Positions 7,728 through 17,351 are shown, counted from the stretch's first letter. The stretch: DNA of 29,316 nucleotides from JAJYBV01 sp021812265 (GCA_027459525.1 DAIDIC010000162.1:1-29316); one strand, 5' to 3'. Made by a program: numbers and translations. The notes: a model not told the origin generated them from the letters alone.

Positions 7728-10700
7728 TTACTCATCGTATGGTTCCATAACACCGTAAATTAAGGCATTATTCGACCGATCTACATCAGGCAGGTATTCA
7801 GGCTCTCTTTCTTCGATCGACTGCTTTTGTCTTTGCAAAAAGCCCGTCCCTGCCGGAATCAATTTGCCGATGATGACATTTTCTTTTAACCCTACGAGAT
7901 GATCTATTGCTCCGGAGATTGACGCCTCGGTCAATACCCTTGTTGTTTCTTGGAATGACGCCGCGGAAAGGAAGCTTTCCGTGTTCAGCGAGGCTTTGGT
8001 TACCCCCAGCAGAACGGTTTGCGCTGTGGCAGGCTCTCCGCCCTCGGCTATCACCCGATTATTTGTTTCAACAAAAGTAAACCGATCCTCCAAATCGCCC
8101 GGCAGCAAATCTGTGTCTCCGGGATCATCAATGCGTACTCTGCGAAGCATTTGACGCACAATAATCTCGATATGCTTATCATTGATTTGCACACCGGTTG
8201 TTCGATAGACTTTCTGCACTTCACTTACTAAGAATATATGCACCGCGTCTCTTCCGGAAATACGTAACACATCCTGAGGATCTACCAACCCTTTGGTCAG
8301 CTCTTGTCCTGCGTGAATATGCGCGCCGTTTGCCAGCGTTGTTTTCGTTGCCGGATCATTTGCAATTGCCAGGCCGGGCAGAATATCATATGTTTTTTCA
8401 TCGCGCTGTTCAAAGCGAATGGAAACTTTACTGGCGGAGTTTATGAACAACTGACCGCTGACGCGCGCCAAAACTTCTGCGCCGTTTGGAGCACTGGCAA
8501 TCAATTGATCTTTGTGTACAAACTGATCGTCAGTAACCGCCACTGCGGCGTTTGCCGGCAACAGATATTCATCAAACAGATTCTGCACATTCAAGATTTT
8601 GATATGGCGCATGCCTTGTTCATCTATAACCAATTCCAGTTCGCCGTCAATTTCGCTAATAATTGCTTTATCTTTCGGCACACGCGCTTCAAACAATTCT
8701 TCTACACGTGGAAGACCCTGAGTAATATCTTCTTGCGCGCCGGCAATACCGCCGGTGTGGAAAGTTCGCATAGTCAGCTGTGTGCCGGGTTCGCCGATGG
8801 ACTGCGCCGCAATAATTCCAACTGCGTCGCCGATTTCGGCTAACTTGCCGTTGGCCAAATTACGCCCATAGCACATTCGGCAGATGCCGTGTGTGGCTTG
8901 ACATTGCAAGACCGAGCGCACATATACTTCTGTAACGCCGGAGCCGACAATTGCAGCAATACTTTTTTCATCCAGCTCTGTGCCCGAGGCAAACGTAACA
9001 CCGGAGGGCAATTCGATATCCGCCGCCAATATGCGTCCCGTCAATCGGTTGCGCATGGGGGTTTGCATTGCGTCGCTATCGGCTTTAGTAATATAAATGC
9101 CTTCTTTTGTGCCGCAATCTTCCAAATTCACAATGACATCTTGCGCCACATCGATTAACCGCCGGGTGAGATAGCCCGATTCAGCAGTTCGCAGCGCGGT
9201 ATCGGCAAGCCCTTTTCGGGCGCCGTGGCTGCTGATGAAATATTCAATAACAGTAAGTCCCTGACGGAAGTTGCCGCGAATCGGCACATCAATAATGCGC
9301 CCAGAAGGGTCAGCCATCAAGCCGCGCATTCCAGACAACTGCCGAATTTGCTGCAATTTCGCTTTTGTGGCGCCGGAATCGGAAATTGTGGCAATTGACC
9401 CAAACGGATCGAGCACTTTTTTCACTGACGCTTCCACTTTTTTGGTTGCTTCCGTCCAAAGGGCGACTTTTTGTTTATAGCGTTCTTGTTCTGTAATTAA
9501 GCCATCGTGATATTGTTCTTCCACCGCAGTAATTTCATCTTCTGCCGCAGCCAATATTGTTGCGCGATCTCCCGGCTCCTGCGCGTCGCTGATGGAGATG
9601 CTGATTCCGCTGCGGGTAGCATAGCGGAAACCGACATCTTTAATAATATCGCCCAGCTCTGCGGTTGTATCGCGGCCGTAAACGCGGAAGCATTCGCCGA
9701 TCAACATTTTCAGAAACTCTTTTTTCATTGCGTAATTTTTAAACCGCAATTTTTCGGGAAGCGCATCGTTAAAAATATATCTGCCGACAGTGGTGTCTAC
9801 CAACGCTCCGGAATGTGGTGGAATAACACGCACAATTCGTTCTTCTTTGCCTTCATCATCCAGTTCGCGAACAGATATTTCATCATCTTCGCTGGTAACA
9901 TAGATTTTTACTTTAGACTGCAAAGTTATTTGCTTATTTTCATACGCCAGCATTGCTTCGTTGCCGCTGGAAAATATTCTGCCTTCACCTAATGCGCCGG
10001 GATGCGCCATAGTTAGGTAATAGCAGCCCAAAACCATTTCTTGTGACGGACCGATTGAAGGGTCGCCGGTTGCCGGCTGCAGAATATTCCGTGATGAAAG
10101 CATCAGCGTGCGGGCCTCTTCTTGCGCGTTTTCCGACAACGGCACGTGAACGGCCATTTGGTCGCCGTCGAAGTCCGCGTTAAACGCTGAACAAACCAGC
10201 GGGTGCAGTTGAATTGCGCTGCCTTCTACCAGCACTACTTCAAACGCTTGGATACTGAGCCGGTGCAATGTAGGCGCCCTATTCAGTAAAACCGGATGAT
10301 TTTGAATAACGCTTTCCAGCACATCCCAAACTTGGGGGCGCATGCGCTCTACAAAACGTTTAGCGCTTTTGATATTATGCGCGTGATGTTTTTCAACTAA
10401 TTTGCGCATAACAAACGGCTTAAACAATTCCAACGCCATTTTCTTCGGCAGACCGCACTGATTCAATTTTAGGTTTGGTCCGACGACAATAACGGATCGT
10501 CCGGAATAATCTACACGCTTGCCCAGCAAATTCTGGCGGAAACGGCCTTGTTTTCCTTTCAACATATCGGAAAGGCTTTTCAGTTTATGGTTCGCGGAAC
10601 CTGAAACTGCGCGGCCGCGGCGGCCGTTATCTATCAGCGCATCGCAAGCTTCTTGAAGCATGCGTTTTTCGTTGCGAATAATAATTTCGGGCGCGCCAAG

Positions 10701-12056
10701 ATCCAGTAATTTTTTCAAACGATTATTCCGGTTGATGACTCTGCGATACAGATCGTTTAAATCGGACGTGGCAAAGCGGCCGCCATCCAATTGCACCATT
10801 GGGCGCAGATCCGGCGGCAGCACCGGCATAACAGACAAGATCATCCATTCGGGCTTATTATTTGATTTGCGGAATGCTTCAATAATATTCAGCCGTTTCA
10901 TGGATTTCTTTTTGCGCTGGATGCTGGTTGTCGTATTAATTTCATGACGCATTTTAACCGATTCTTCATTCAAATCGATCTCTTTAAGAAGCGCTAAAAT
11001 TGCTTCGGCGCCCATGCCTGCTTCAAAAACACCTTCATAGCGGTCACGCATTTCGCGATATTGCTGTTCTGAAAGTAAATCTTTTTTCTTTAAAGATTCC
11101 AATTCACGCCGACGTTTATCAACATCTCCGCGAACAGATTCACTTTTAGTGCGCGTTTGGTTTTGCATATTCTGAATTTCATCATCAGAATTTTTTATTA
11201 AGCGCTGTCGTGATGTATCCAGTGTGTGCTTGGCTTCATGAAGACCTTCGCGATAGTTTTGTTCTATGCCATCCCGAACTTCTCCAGCCAATTCATGCAG
11301 CCGGTTCAGCATAGCTTCTGTAGGTATTTCGCCGGCGCGAGCAATTACATCGCCGGTAGACTTAAACACCACATCTTCCATCAGAACCAGATCTTGAGAA
11401 CTTTGCAAAATTTTTCGCAGTTCGATTTCCAGTTCTTTCACCTGAGAAAAATCTTCGTCGCGGCTGTTTTTTAAATCTTCGATGGCGCGGTTATACTTTT
11501 CTTCTAATTCATTTATTTGGCGATCTCTGCGGGCTTCGTTTGCGCGAATACGCTCCACAGTGTCGCTTTCCATCAATTGAATTTCTTCTTCAATCCGCTC
11601 TTGGATATGCTCCAGCGCATCTTTGCGTTTTTCGTCATCAATTTTGGTGATGATATACATGGCAAAGTACAGAACGCGCTCTAAATTTCTTGGAGAAATA
11701 TCCAAAATCAGACCGATTCTGCTGGGTGTTCCTTTGAAGTACCAAATATGACTAACCGGTGAGGCAAGTTCTATATGGCCCATATTTTCGCGGCGCACGC
11801 GGGACTTGGTTACTTGAACACCGCATTTATCGCAAACGATGCCTTTATATTTAACCCGTTTATACTTACCGCAGGCGCATTCCCAGTCTCGTTGCGGACC
11901 AAAGATTTTTTCACAAAACAATCCGTCTTTTTCGGGGCGGAGAGTGCGGTAATTAATGGTTTCTGGCTTGGTAACTTCACCGAAGCTCCAACTAAGAATT
12001 TGTTCCGGGCTAGCCAAATTCACCCGAATCGCATTGAAATTATTCACTTCAAGCAT
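7728..12056 (-). CDS. rpoC: RNA polymerase subunit beta-prime
   Basis: This 1442-residue catalytic subunit of RNA polymerase carries the N-terminal zinc-binding Cys set (CACG...CDKC, about residues 60-78), the NADFDGDQM magnesium-binding motif (about 626-634), the bridge-helix and trigger-loop segment ending in EPGTQLTMRTFHTGG, and the second zinc site CQATHGICRMCYGR (near 1050). Between FAMYIITKID (about 135) and LSEQQYREMRDRYE (about 320) lies an insertion of roughly 180 residues, rich in Glu, Lys and Arg and predicted to be coiled coil, with a small SHM-like core around VFKSTGDVIARAGE. E. coli has only a short segment there. The start at 12056 is supported by GAGGG at the end of rpoB, 5 bases separate the genes, and translation is probably coupled. 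Complete. Confidence 0.98.
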   Translation of the reverse strand: MLEVNNFNAIRVNLASPEQILSWSFGEVTKPETINYRTLRPEKDGLFCEKIFGPQRDWECACGKYKRVKYKGIVCDKCGVQVTKSRVRRENMGHIELASPVSHIWYFKGTPSRIGLILDISPRNLERVLYFAMYIITKIDDEKRKDALEHIQERIEEEIQLMESDTVERIRANEARRDRQINELEEKYNRAIEDLKNSRDEDFSQVKELEIELRKILQSSQDLVLMEDVVFKSTGDVIARAGEIPTEAMLNRLHELAGEVRDGIEQNYREGLHEAKHTLDTSRQRLIKNSDDEIQNMQNQTRTKSESVRGDVDKRRRELESLKKKDLLSEQQYREMRDRYEGVFEAGMGAEAILALLKEIDLNEESVKMRHEINTTTSIQRKKKSMKRLNIIEAFRKSNNKPEWMILSVMPVLPPDLRPMVQLDGGRFATSDLNDLYRRVINRNNRLKKLLDLGAPEIIIRNEKRMLQEACDALIDNGRRGRAVSGSANHKLKSLSDMLKGKQGRFRQNLLGKRVDYSGRSVIVVGPNLKLNQCGLPKKMALELFKPFVMRKLVEKHHAHNIKSAKRFVERMRPQVWDVLESVIQNHPVLLNRAPTLHRLSIQAFEVVLVEGSAIQLHPLVCSAFNADFDGDQMAVHVPLSENAQEEARTLMLSSRNILQPATGDPSIGPSQEMVLGCYYLTMAHPGALGEGRIFSSGNEAMLAYENKQITLQSKVKIYVTSEDDEISVRELDDEGKEERIVRVIPPHSGALVDTTVGRYIFNDALPEKLRFKNYAMKKEFLKMLIGECFRVYGRDTTAELGDIIKDVGFRYATRSGISISISDAQEPGDRATILAAAEDEITAVEEQYHDGLITEQERYKQKVALWTEATKKVEASVKKVLDPFGSIATISDSGATKAKLQQIRQLSGMRGLMADPSGRIIDVPIRGNFRQGLTVIEYFISSHGARKGLADTALRTAESGYLTRRLIDVAQDVIVNLEDCGTKEGIYITKADSDAMQTPMRNRLTGRILAADIELPSGVTFASGTELDEKSIAAIVGSGVTEVYVRSVLQCQATHGICRMCYGRNLANGKLAEIGDAVGIIAAQSIGEPGTQLTMRTFHTGGIAGAQEDITQGLPRVEELFEARVPKDKAIISEIDGELELVIDEQGMRHIKILNVQNLFDEYLLPANAAVAVTDDQFVHKDQLIASAPNGAEVLARVSGQLFINSASKVSIRFEQRDEKTYDILPGLAIANDPATKTTLANGAHIHAGQELTKGLVDPQDVLRISGRDAVHIFLVSEVQKVYRTTGVQINDKHIEIIVRQMLRRVRIDDPGDTDLLPGDLEDRFTFVETNNRVIAEGGEPATAQTVLLGVTKASLNTESFLSAASFQETTRVLTEASISGAIDHLVGLKENVIIGKLIPAGTGFLQRQKQSIEEREPEYLPDVDRSNNALIYGVMEPYDE

Positions 12057-12061
12057 AGTTG

Positions 12062-15000
12062 TTAACCCTCGCCTTCAAAGCCCGAAAGATTAATACCTAA
12101 TTCCGGCATAATATCGTTGCTTAAATCTTCGCTAAACGGAATTTTTTCTTCATCTTCATTTAAAATTTCAACGTTTATGCCAAGACTTTTCAGCTCATTG
12201 ACAAGCACCTTAAATGATTCCGGAACACCCGGCTCCATAATTGGCTCACCTTTAACGATCGCCTCGTAGGTTTTAACACGTCCTGTAACATCATCCGATT
12301 TTACAGTTAAAATTTCCTGTAAAATATTTGCGGCGCCATACGCTTCCAGCGCCCACACTTCCATTTCGCCGAAACGCTGGCCGCCAAACTGAGCTTTACC
12401 GCCCAAGGGCTGCTGCGTTATCAAGCTGTACGGTCCGGTAGAGCGCGCATGTACTTTATCTTCCACAAGGTGCGCCAGTTTTAGCATATATTTATAGCCA
12501 ACGGTTACCCTGCTTTCGAATTTCTCGCCGGTGCGTCCGTCGTACAAATCGACTTTACCTTCACGGGGCAATCCTGCTTTTTCCAGCATATCTGCGATAT
12601 CTTCTTCGGAAGCGCCGTCAAAAACGGGGGTTGCAACCCGAATACCTAATTTTTCTGCTGCCCAGCCAAGATGTGTTTCCATAACCTGGCCAATATTCAT
12701 ACGGTGCGGTATGCCCAGCGGATTTAAAATGATATCGACGGGTGTGCCATCAGGCAAATACGGCATATCTTCGATTGGCAGCACGCGGCTGATAACGCCT
12801 TTGTTGCCATGGCGTCCAGCCATTTTATCTCCGGCGCCAATCTTGCGTTTCTGAGCGATGGAAACACGCACTACCTGATGAACTCCGGGAAGCAATTCAT
12901 CGCCGCTATCCCGGGTAAACCGTTTTATTTCCACTACTTTGCCATGTTCACCGTGGGGCACACGCAAAGAAGTATCTTTTACTTCTTTGGCTTTTTCGCC
13001 AAAGATTGCCCGAATTAATTTTTCTTCTGCGGTTAACTCTGTTTCACCTTTTGGAGTGATTTTACCAACCAGAATATCTCCCGGCTCTACCTGTGCGCCG
13101 ATATACACTATTCCATCTTCGTCCAGATTTCGCAGGCCGTCTTCACCGATATTGGGAATATCGCGGGTAATTTCTTCGGGACCCAGTTTAGTGTCGCGCG
13201 CTTCGATTTCATGTTTTTCGATATGTATGCTGGTAAAATAATCTTCCCGAACAATGCGTTCACTAATGAGGATGGCGTCTTCAAAGTTACCGCCTTCCCA
13301 TGTCATAAATGCGACCAAAATATTTTGACCCAGCGCAAGTTCTCCATTTTCCGTAGAAGAGCTGTCGGCTATGGGATCACCTTTTTGTACGAGATCGCCC
13401 TTATGAACGATTGGCCGTTGGTTGATACACGTGCCTTGATTTGAGCGAATAAATTTACGCAGTTTGTGTGAATGTGGCTCCCCATGTTCATCCAGCACAA
13501 CAATTTCATCAGAGACACTGCTCACCACTTCGCCGGTTACTCTGGAAACAACAACGTGGCCCGAATCACGGGCGACTTGCCCTTCTATGCCGGTTCCGAC
13601 GATAGGTGTTTGAGGGCGAAGCAGCGGTACAGCTTGTCGTTGCATGTTTGCGCCCATCAGTGCGCGGTTTACGTCATCATGTTCCAGGAACGGAATAAGC
13701 GCGGCGGGAACACTTACCATCTGAGATGGGGAAACGTCCATATAATTAACGTATTGTGAGCCTTCTTCTGTAAACTCCCCATGATACCGGCAAGTTACAC
13801 GTTCACCCAAAAGGTGATTATGGCTGTCCAGCGGAGCGTTGGCCTGCGCAATTACATAATCTTCTTCTTCATCTGCAGTAAGATATTCGACAATATTTGA
13901 CACCCACGATTGGATGGGAACAGAAACTGGCTCCGGCAAAGATTGCAGGGTGGCAAAAACGCTGTCATCAACGGTTTGGCCGGCTTGTAAAATAACAGAA
14001 TTATGTATCGTAATATCTTTGCGGGCGATTCTGTTCAATAATTGGCTGTCGTTGCTGTCCATCTCATGAAATACGCGGCGGTATGGTGTTTCAATAAACC
14101 CAAACCGATTGATCAGCGCAAACGTTGCCATATTGCCGATCAGGCCGATATTTGGGCCTTCCGGTGTTTCAATGGGGCAAATACGCCCGTAGTGCGAGCT
14201 ATGCACGTCGCGCACTTCAAATCCGGCGCGGTCCCTAGAAAGGCCGCCGGGACCCAGAGCAGAAAGGCGGCGTTTATGGCCGATTTCGGCAAGAGGATTA
14301 ATTTGATCCATAAATTGAGACAATTGGCTGCCACCGAAAAACTCTTTCATTGCAGCAACGATGGGCCGGATATTAATCAGTTTGCCCGGAGTTACCTGTG
14401 TAGGGTCTTGTTCTACGCTGATGCGTTCTTTTACCACACGTTCCATACGCAACAGACCAACGCGGAGCTGAGACTGAATCAATTCTCCTACACTGCGGAT
14501 TCTGCGGTTGCCGAGGTGGTCAATATCATCGGGGCGGCCTTGGGTGTTATTCAACATAATAAGCCGCTTGACGATAGCGATCATATCGTCTTGGGTTAGT
14601 GTATGGATAGTTTGTGAAATGCCTAACGACAACTTGCGGTTTAACTTATAGCGTCCTACGTTGCCAAGGTCGTATCGGCGCGGCTGGTAGAACAGATTTG
14701 TGACAAGATTACGGGCATTGTCCGGAGTTGCGGGATCGCCCGGGCGCAATTTTTTATATACTTCTATCAGCGACTCATCGGGTGTGAATGTATCTTTTGC
14801 TAAAGTAGCAGCGATATATGAAACCGGGCCGGTATCAACATCTTTAAAGACTTCAAGCATTGTTTCGTTTGTAGTAAGCAGCGGGGTGGATGGCGTGCGT
14901 CCAAGGTCGCGATCACTGATGGCCGCCATGGCGCGCAACAGTGTGGTGACAGGCAGCTTACGTTTTCGGTCGATTTTCACATAGAGAATATGTCGATTAC

Positions 15001-15526
15001 TCGTTTCAAATTCCAACCACGCGCCGCGGTTCGGAATTAACTTGGCGGCAAATAACTTAGCGCCGCTGTTTACATCTTCTTCAGCGGTGAAATAAACGCC
15101 GGGGGAGCGAACGAGCTGGCTGACAACCACACGCTCGGCTCCGTTGATGACGAATGTGCCGTCTCGGGTCATCAGAGGGAAGTCCCCCATAAAGATGGAC
15201 TTCTCTACAATAGAGCCTGTTTCTTTATTAGTGAGGCGCGCATCTATATAAAGGGGCGCAGAGTACGACGCATCGCGCGCGCGGCTTTCTTCCTCACTAA
15301 ATTTTGGCTGGCCAAAAGGTTCATCCGGAACGATAAAATCGAGGCGGAGATTCTTGTTGGTAAAATCTTCGATGGGTGAAATTTCAGCAAAAAGTTCGCG
15401 AAGTCCCTCTGTCTTAAACCATTCAAATGAGTCTAACTGCACCTGAATAAGGTTAGGCATAGATCGTATCATAGGGATACGCGAGAAACTTTTTCGTTGG
15501 GGAAAAGAGACAGTAGTAACTGCCAT
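12062..15526 (-). CDS. rpoB: RNA polymerase subunit beta
   Basis: This 1154-residue protein is a complete beta subunit of the short type without the large E. coli lineage-specific inserts. Landmarks include the fork/rifampicin region SQLSQFMDQ through KRRLSALGPGGL (about residues 395-425), VRDVHSSHYGRICPIETPEG, the active-site basic motif GAGDKMAGRHGNKGV (about 895-909), and the C-terminal GGKAQFGGQRFGEMEVWALEAYGA clamp contact. Residues matching E. coli Gln513, Asp516, His526 and Ser531 are present, so classical rifampicin-resistance changes are not seen; the neighbouring N518 and T525 positions are Ile and Gly. The ATG at 15526 has GGAG 10 nt upstream. It begins the rpoBC operon without rplKAJL, which usually lie upstream in other bacteria. 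Confidence 0.98.
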   Translation of the reverse strand: MAVTTVSFPQRKSFSRIPMIRSMPNLIQVQLDSFEWFKTEGLRELFAEISPIEDFTNKNLRLDFIVPDEPFGQPKFSEEESRARDASYSAPLYIDARLTNKETGSIVEKSIFMGDFPLMTRDGTFVINGAERVVVSQLVRSPGVYFTAEEDVNSGAKLFAAKLIPNRGAWLEFETSNRHILYVKIDRKRKLPVTTLLRAMAAISDRDLGRTPSTPLLTTNETMLEVFKDVDTGPVSYIAATLAKDTFTPDESLIEVYKKLRPGDPATPDNARNLVTNLFYQPRRYDLGNVGRYKLNRKLSLGISQTIHTLTQDDMIAIVKRLIMLNNTQGRPDDIDHLGNRRIRSVGELIQSQLRVGLLRMERVVKERISVEQDPTQVTPGKLINIRPIVAAMKEFFGGSQLSQFMDQINPLAEIGHKRRLSALGPGGLSRDRAGFEVRDVHSSHYGRICPIETPEGPNIGLIGNMATFALINRFGFIETPYRRVFHEMDSNDSQLLNRIARKDITIHNSVILQAGQTVDDSVFATLQSLPEPVSVPIQSWVSNIVEYLTADEEEDYVIAQANAPLDSHNHLLGERVTCRYHGEFTEEGSQYVNYMDVSPSQMVSVPAALIPFLEHDDVNRALMGANMQRQAVPLLRPQTPIVGTGIEGQVARDSGHVVVSRVTGEVVSSVSDEIVVLDEHGEPHSHKLRKFIRSNQGTCINQRPIVHKGDLVQKGDPIADSSSTENGELALGQNILVAFMTWEGGNFEDAILISERIVREDYFTSIHIEKHEIEARDTKLGPEEITRDIPNIGEDGLRNLDEDGIVYIGAQVEPGDILVGKITPKGETELTAEEKLIRAIFGEKAKEVKDTSLRVPHGEHGKVVEIKRFTRDSGDELLPGVHQVVRVSIAQKRKIGAGDKMAGRHGNKGVISRVLPIEDMPYLPDGTPVDIILNPLGIPHRMNIGQVMETHLGWAAEKLGIRVATPVFDGASEEDIADMLEKAGLPREGKVDLYDGRTGEKFESRVTVGYKYMLKLAHLVEDKVHARSTGPYSLITQQPLGGKAQFGGQRFGEMEVWALEAYGAANILQEILTVKSDDVTGRVKTYEAIVKGEPIMEPGVPESFKVLVNELKSLGINVEILNEDEEKIPFSEDLSNDIMPELGINLSGFEGEG

Positions 15527-15624
15527 TCGCCAGTTTCTCCTCTCGCCATTTCGGCTCGACGCTAACTGTGATCGTTCTGCTTTCAGACTTGCGCCTGTGT
15601 TTCATGCGGATCTACCTATTACTA

Positions 15625-15630
15625 ATTATA
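15625..15630 (-). promoter_or_regulatory. Possible second rpoBC promoter, -10 only
   Basis: A perfect TATAAT on the minus strand lies about 95 nt upstream of the rpoB start. The hexamer 17 bases further upstream (CTAATG) is a poor -35, so this would need an activator or may be coincidental. Confidence 0.25.
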
Positions 15631-15695
15631 GCGCTCTTCAAAAGCTACATTAGTAGCGCAAAATTCATGCCAAACTTTAGGCGCAAAACTCCCGC

Positions 15696-15713
15696 GACAT
15701 GTCAAATACATGT
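15696..15713. repeat. Paired ACATGT palindromes in the rpoB leader
   Basis: ACATGT occurs at 15697-15702 (inside the 8-bp palindrome GACATGTC) and again at 15708-15713, with centres 11 bp apart, about one DNA turn. It lies in the transcribed leader of rpoB between the two candidate promoters. It may be an operator for a dimeric protein or chance. An 11-base direct repeat CTTCAAAAGCT also occurs in this leader, at 15636-15646 and 15744-15754. Confidence 0.25.
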
Positions 15714-15876
15714 TATTGCTGGCTGATTGGGATGTTTTTTGGCCTTCAAAAGCTTAGTGTGGGTGAAACGCGCCCAGATCCATTGAACAAGTGATCAAGA
15801 TTAATAGAATTGCAGCGGCGTTGCTTTCAGGGATATAGGGACAGCATTGTCCTATTATTTTCTCTCTGAGATATGG

Positions 15877-15906
15877 ATTATATCATAGGCTGTGAAGAAA
15901 TGTCAA
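15877..15906 (-). promoter_or_regulatory. Consensus sigma-70 promoter for rpoBC
   Basis: On the minus strand TTGACA (15906-15901) and TATAAT (15882-15877) are separated by 18 bases: both hexamers are perfect. Transcription would begin near 15,870, leaving an untranslated leader of about 340 nt before rpoB. The leader contains a possible second -10, paired palindromes and an 11-base direct repeat. Confidence 0.8.
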
Positions 15907-16027
15907 GGAGATATGCCACAAATTATGGGAAAAATTGCTCACGTTTTCCTAACTTGCGGTTTCACTCCATACTGTACCATATATTTGGCAAAATTGCAAG
16001 CATACATAAGCCTTATTCCCTAACAGC

Positions 16028-16057
16028 TTGCGAAATGTCAATGTAAAGTGATATACT
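16028..16057 (+). promoter_or_regulatory. Probable promoter for rplS
   Basis: TTGCGA (16028-16033) and TATACT (16052-16057) are separated by 18 bases, on the strand of rplS. Predicted initiation near 16,064 gives a leader of about 150 nt, long enough to hold the attenuator-like hairpin downstream. Confidence 0.6.
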
Positions 16058-16078
16058 CCCTTCAGACACTTTTCATGG

Positions 16079-16124
16079 GGCAGACGCCTATTGCCGTTGT
16101 GTTTTCTGCACAACAGGCTTTTCT
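16079..16124 (+). promoter_or_regulatory. Attenuator-like hairpin in the rplS leader
   Basis: GCC-GTTGTG (16093-16101) pairs with CACAAC-A-GGC (16109-16118) around a 7-nt loop and is followed by TTTTCT (16119-16124), the layout of an intrinsic terminator. Just upstream, GGCA (about 16079-16082) could pair with TGCC (16092-16095), which would occupy part of the terminator stem. Mutually exclusive structures of this kind are typical of ribosomal-protein autoregulation, but the competing stem is short, so this is an inference. Confidence 0.4.
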
Positions 16125-16214
16125 AGTTTCAGGGATGCCATATGGTTTCCGATCCGCGCATATGTTATTGGCTTTTCTGCTCATTAAATTTAAACTATCA
16201 GGATATTTACTGCC

Positions 16215-16562
16215 ATGCATCCACTTATTAAAGCTGTTGAATCAGATTTTATCCGTTCAGATCGCCCTGATTTGGATTCCGGTGATACAGTGCGTGTTCA
16301 TACAAAAGTTGTTGAAGGAAATAAAGAACGCATTCAGATCTTTGAAGGCTATGTTATTCGGCTGCGCGGCGTTGGTATTGCCAAAAGTTTTACTGTTCGC
16401 CGTATTGCTCATGGTGTTGGCGTTGAACGCACTTTCTTATTAAATTCGCCGCGTATTGATAAAGTCGAAATTGTGAAACGCGCAATTGTGCATCGCAAAA
16501 ATTTATATTATATGCGCAAATTGCAAGGCAAATCTGCTAAACTGCGCGAACGCCGCATTTGA
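16215..16562 (+). CDS. rplS: Large ribosomal subunit protein bL19
   Basis: This 115-residue protein matches bL19 in length and sequence: SGDTVRVHTKVVEG, QIFEGYVIRLRG, the VERTFLLNSPRIDKVEI block and the basic tail YYMRKLQGKSAKLRERR. bL19 sits at the 30S-50S interface and forms part of an intersubunit bridge. The ATG at 16215 is preceded by AGGA about 11 nt upstream. It is followed 19 nt later by rnhB, an arrangement also seen in other bacteria, although trmD and rimM, the more common partners, are not present here. A promoter and an attenuator-like hairpin lie upstream. Confidence 0.97.
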   Translation: MHPLIKAVESDFIRSDRPDLDSGDTVRVHTKVVEGNKERIQIFEGYVIRLRGVGIAKSFTVRRIAHGVGVERTFLLNSPRIDKVEIVKRAIVHRKNLYYMRKLQGKSAKLRERRI

Positions 16563-16581
16563 GATTTGCATTTCATATACG

Positions 16582-17295
16582 ATGACTGTTATTGCTCTGG
16601 ACGCTGCGCAAGTTCCTTTCGGCGCAGCTCCTTCGTGTATGTGTGAAGATTTTCTGCTTTCGCACGGATTTTTTCCCGCTGCCGGCATCGATGAAGCAGG
16701 GCGCGGCGCTTTAGCCGGCCCCGTTGTTGCTTGCGCAGTTATGCTCCCCAACTATTCTGCGTCGTTGCAGGCCGATTTATATGGCGTTAATGACTCAAAA
16801 CAATTAACCGCACGCCAAAGAGAAAAATTAGCCGTATGCATTAAACATATTGCGCTATCGTATGCCGTTGGTGTCGTCAATTCTGATATCATTGATACTA
16901 TCAATATTCTGGAAGCGGCAAAACTTGCCATGACTCAGGCGGTTGCAGCGCTGAATCCATCTCCGGCTGCCCTTATCATCGATGCGGTTACTCTTCCATC
17001 CGCAACTGTTCCGCAAGTTCCGCTTATTAAAGGCGATCAGCGTTCCCTGTCGGTTGCGTGCGCTTCTATTATTGCCAAAGTTACCCGTGACGCACTCATG
17101 AATCAATTGGACGAAAGCTATCCCGGCTATGCATTCACCCGCAATAAAGGATATGGTGTTCCGCGCCACATGCAAGCGCTGCAAACTATTGGGGTTTCAC
17201 CCATTCATCGAAAAACTTTTGCGCCGGTACGCGCGCTGCTGGAACCAAACCAACAGTTATGTTTTGGATTGACTGAACAGCATTCAGACAAATAA
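16582..17295 (+). CDS. rnhB: Ribonuclease HII
   Basis: This 237-residue enzyme cleaves RNA in RNA-DNA hybrids and removes single ribonucleotides from DNA. The catalytic acidic residues are visible: Asp37-Glu38 in GIDEAGRGALAGPVV, Asp134 in LIIDAV, and Asp152 in KGDQRSLSVACASIIAKVTRD, with the family motif YPGYAFTRNKGYGVPRHMQAL near the C-terminus. The first 33 residues before the catalytic core are longer than usual and unconserved; the ATG at 16582 is the first plausible start after rplS, but a later start is possible. The gene lies 19 nt after rplS and is probably co-transcribed with it. Confidence 0.95.
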   Translation: MTVIALDAAQVPFGAAPSCMCEDFLLSHGFFPAAGIDEAGRGALAGPVVACAVMLPNYSASLQADLYGVNDSKQLTARQREKLAVCIKHIALSYAVGVVNSDIIDTINILEAAKLAMTQAVAALNPSPAALIIDAVTLPSATVPQVPLIKGDQRSLSVACASIIAKVTRDALMNQLDESYPGYAFTRNKGYGVPRHMQALQTIGVSPIHRKTFAPVRALLEPNQQLCFGLTEQHSDK

Positions 17296-17351
17296 TGACC
17301 ATAGATATAACCCAGTGTGGCGCCGATATTATACCTATATAAAAGATATTT

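Noticed and set aside
13900..14400. Rifampicin-resistance alleles in rpoB
   Set aside because: The classical contact residues match sensitive enzymes; the Ile and Gly changes nearby are at positions that vary between phyla.
16048..16443. 131-codon hydrophobic plus-strand frame overlapping rplS
   Set aside because: Most of it overlaps rplS in another frame; its hydrophobic character is what a +1 reading of bL19 codons gives, and there is no ribosome binding site.
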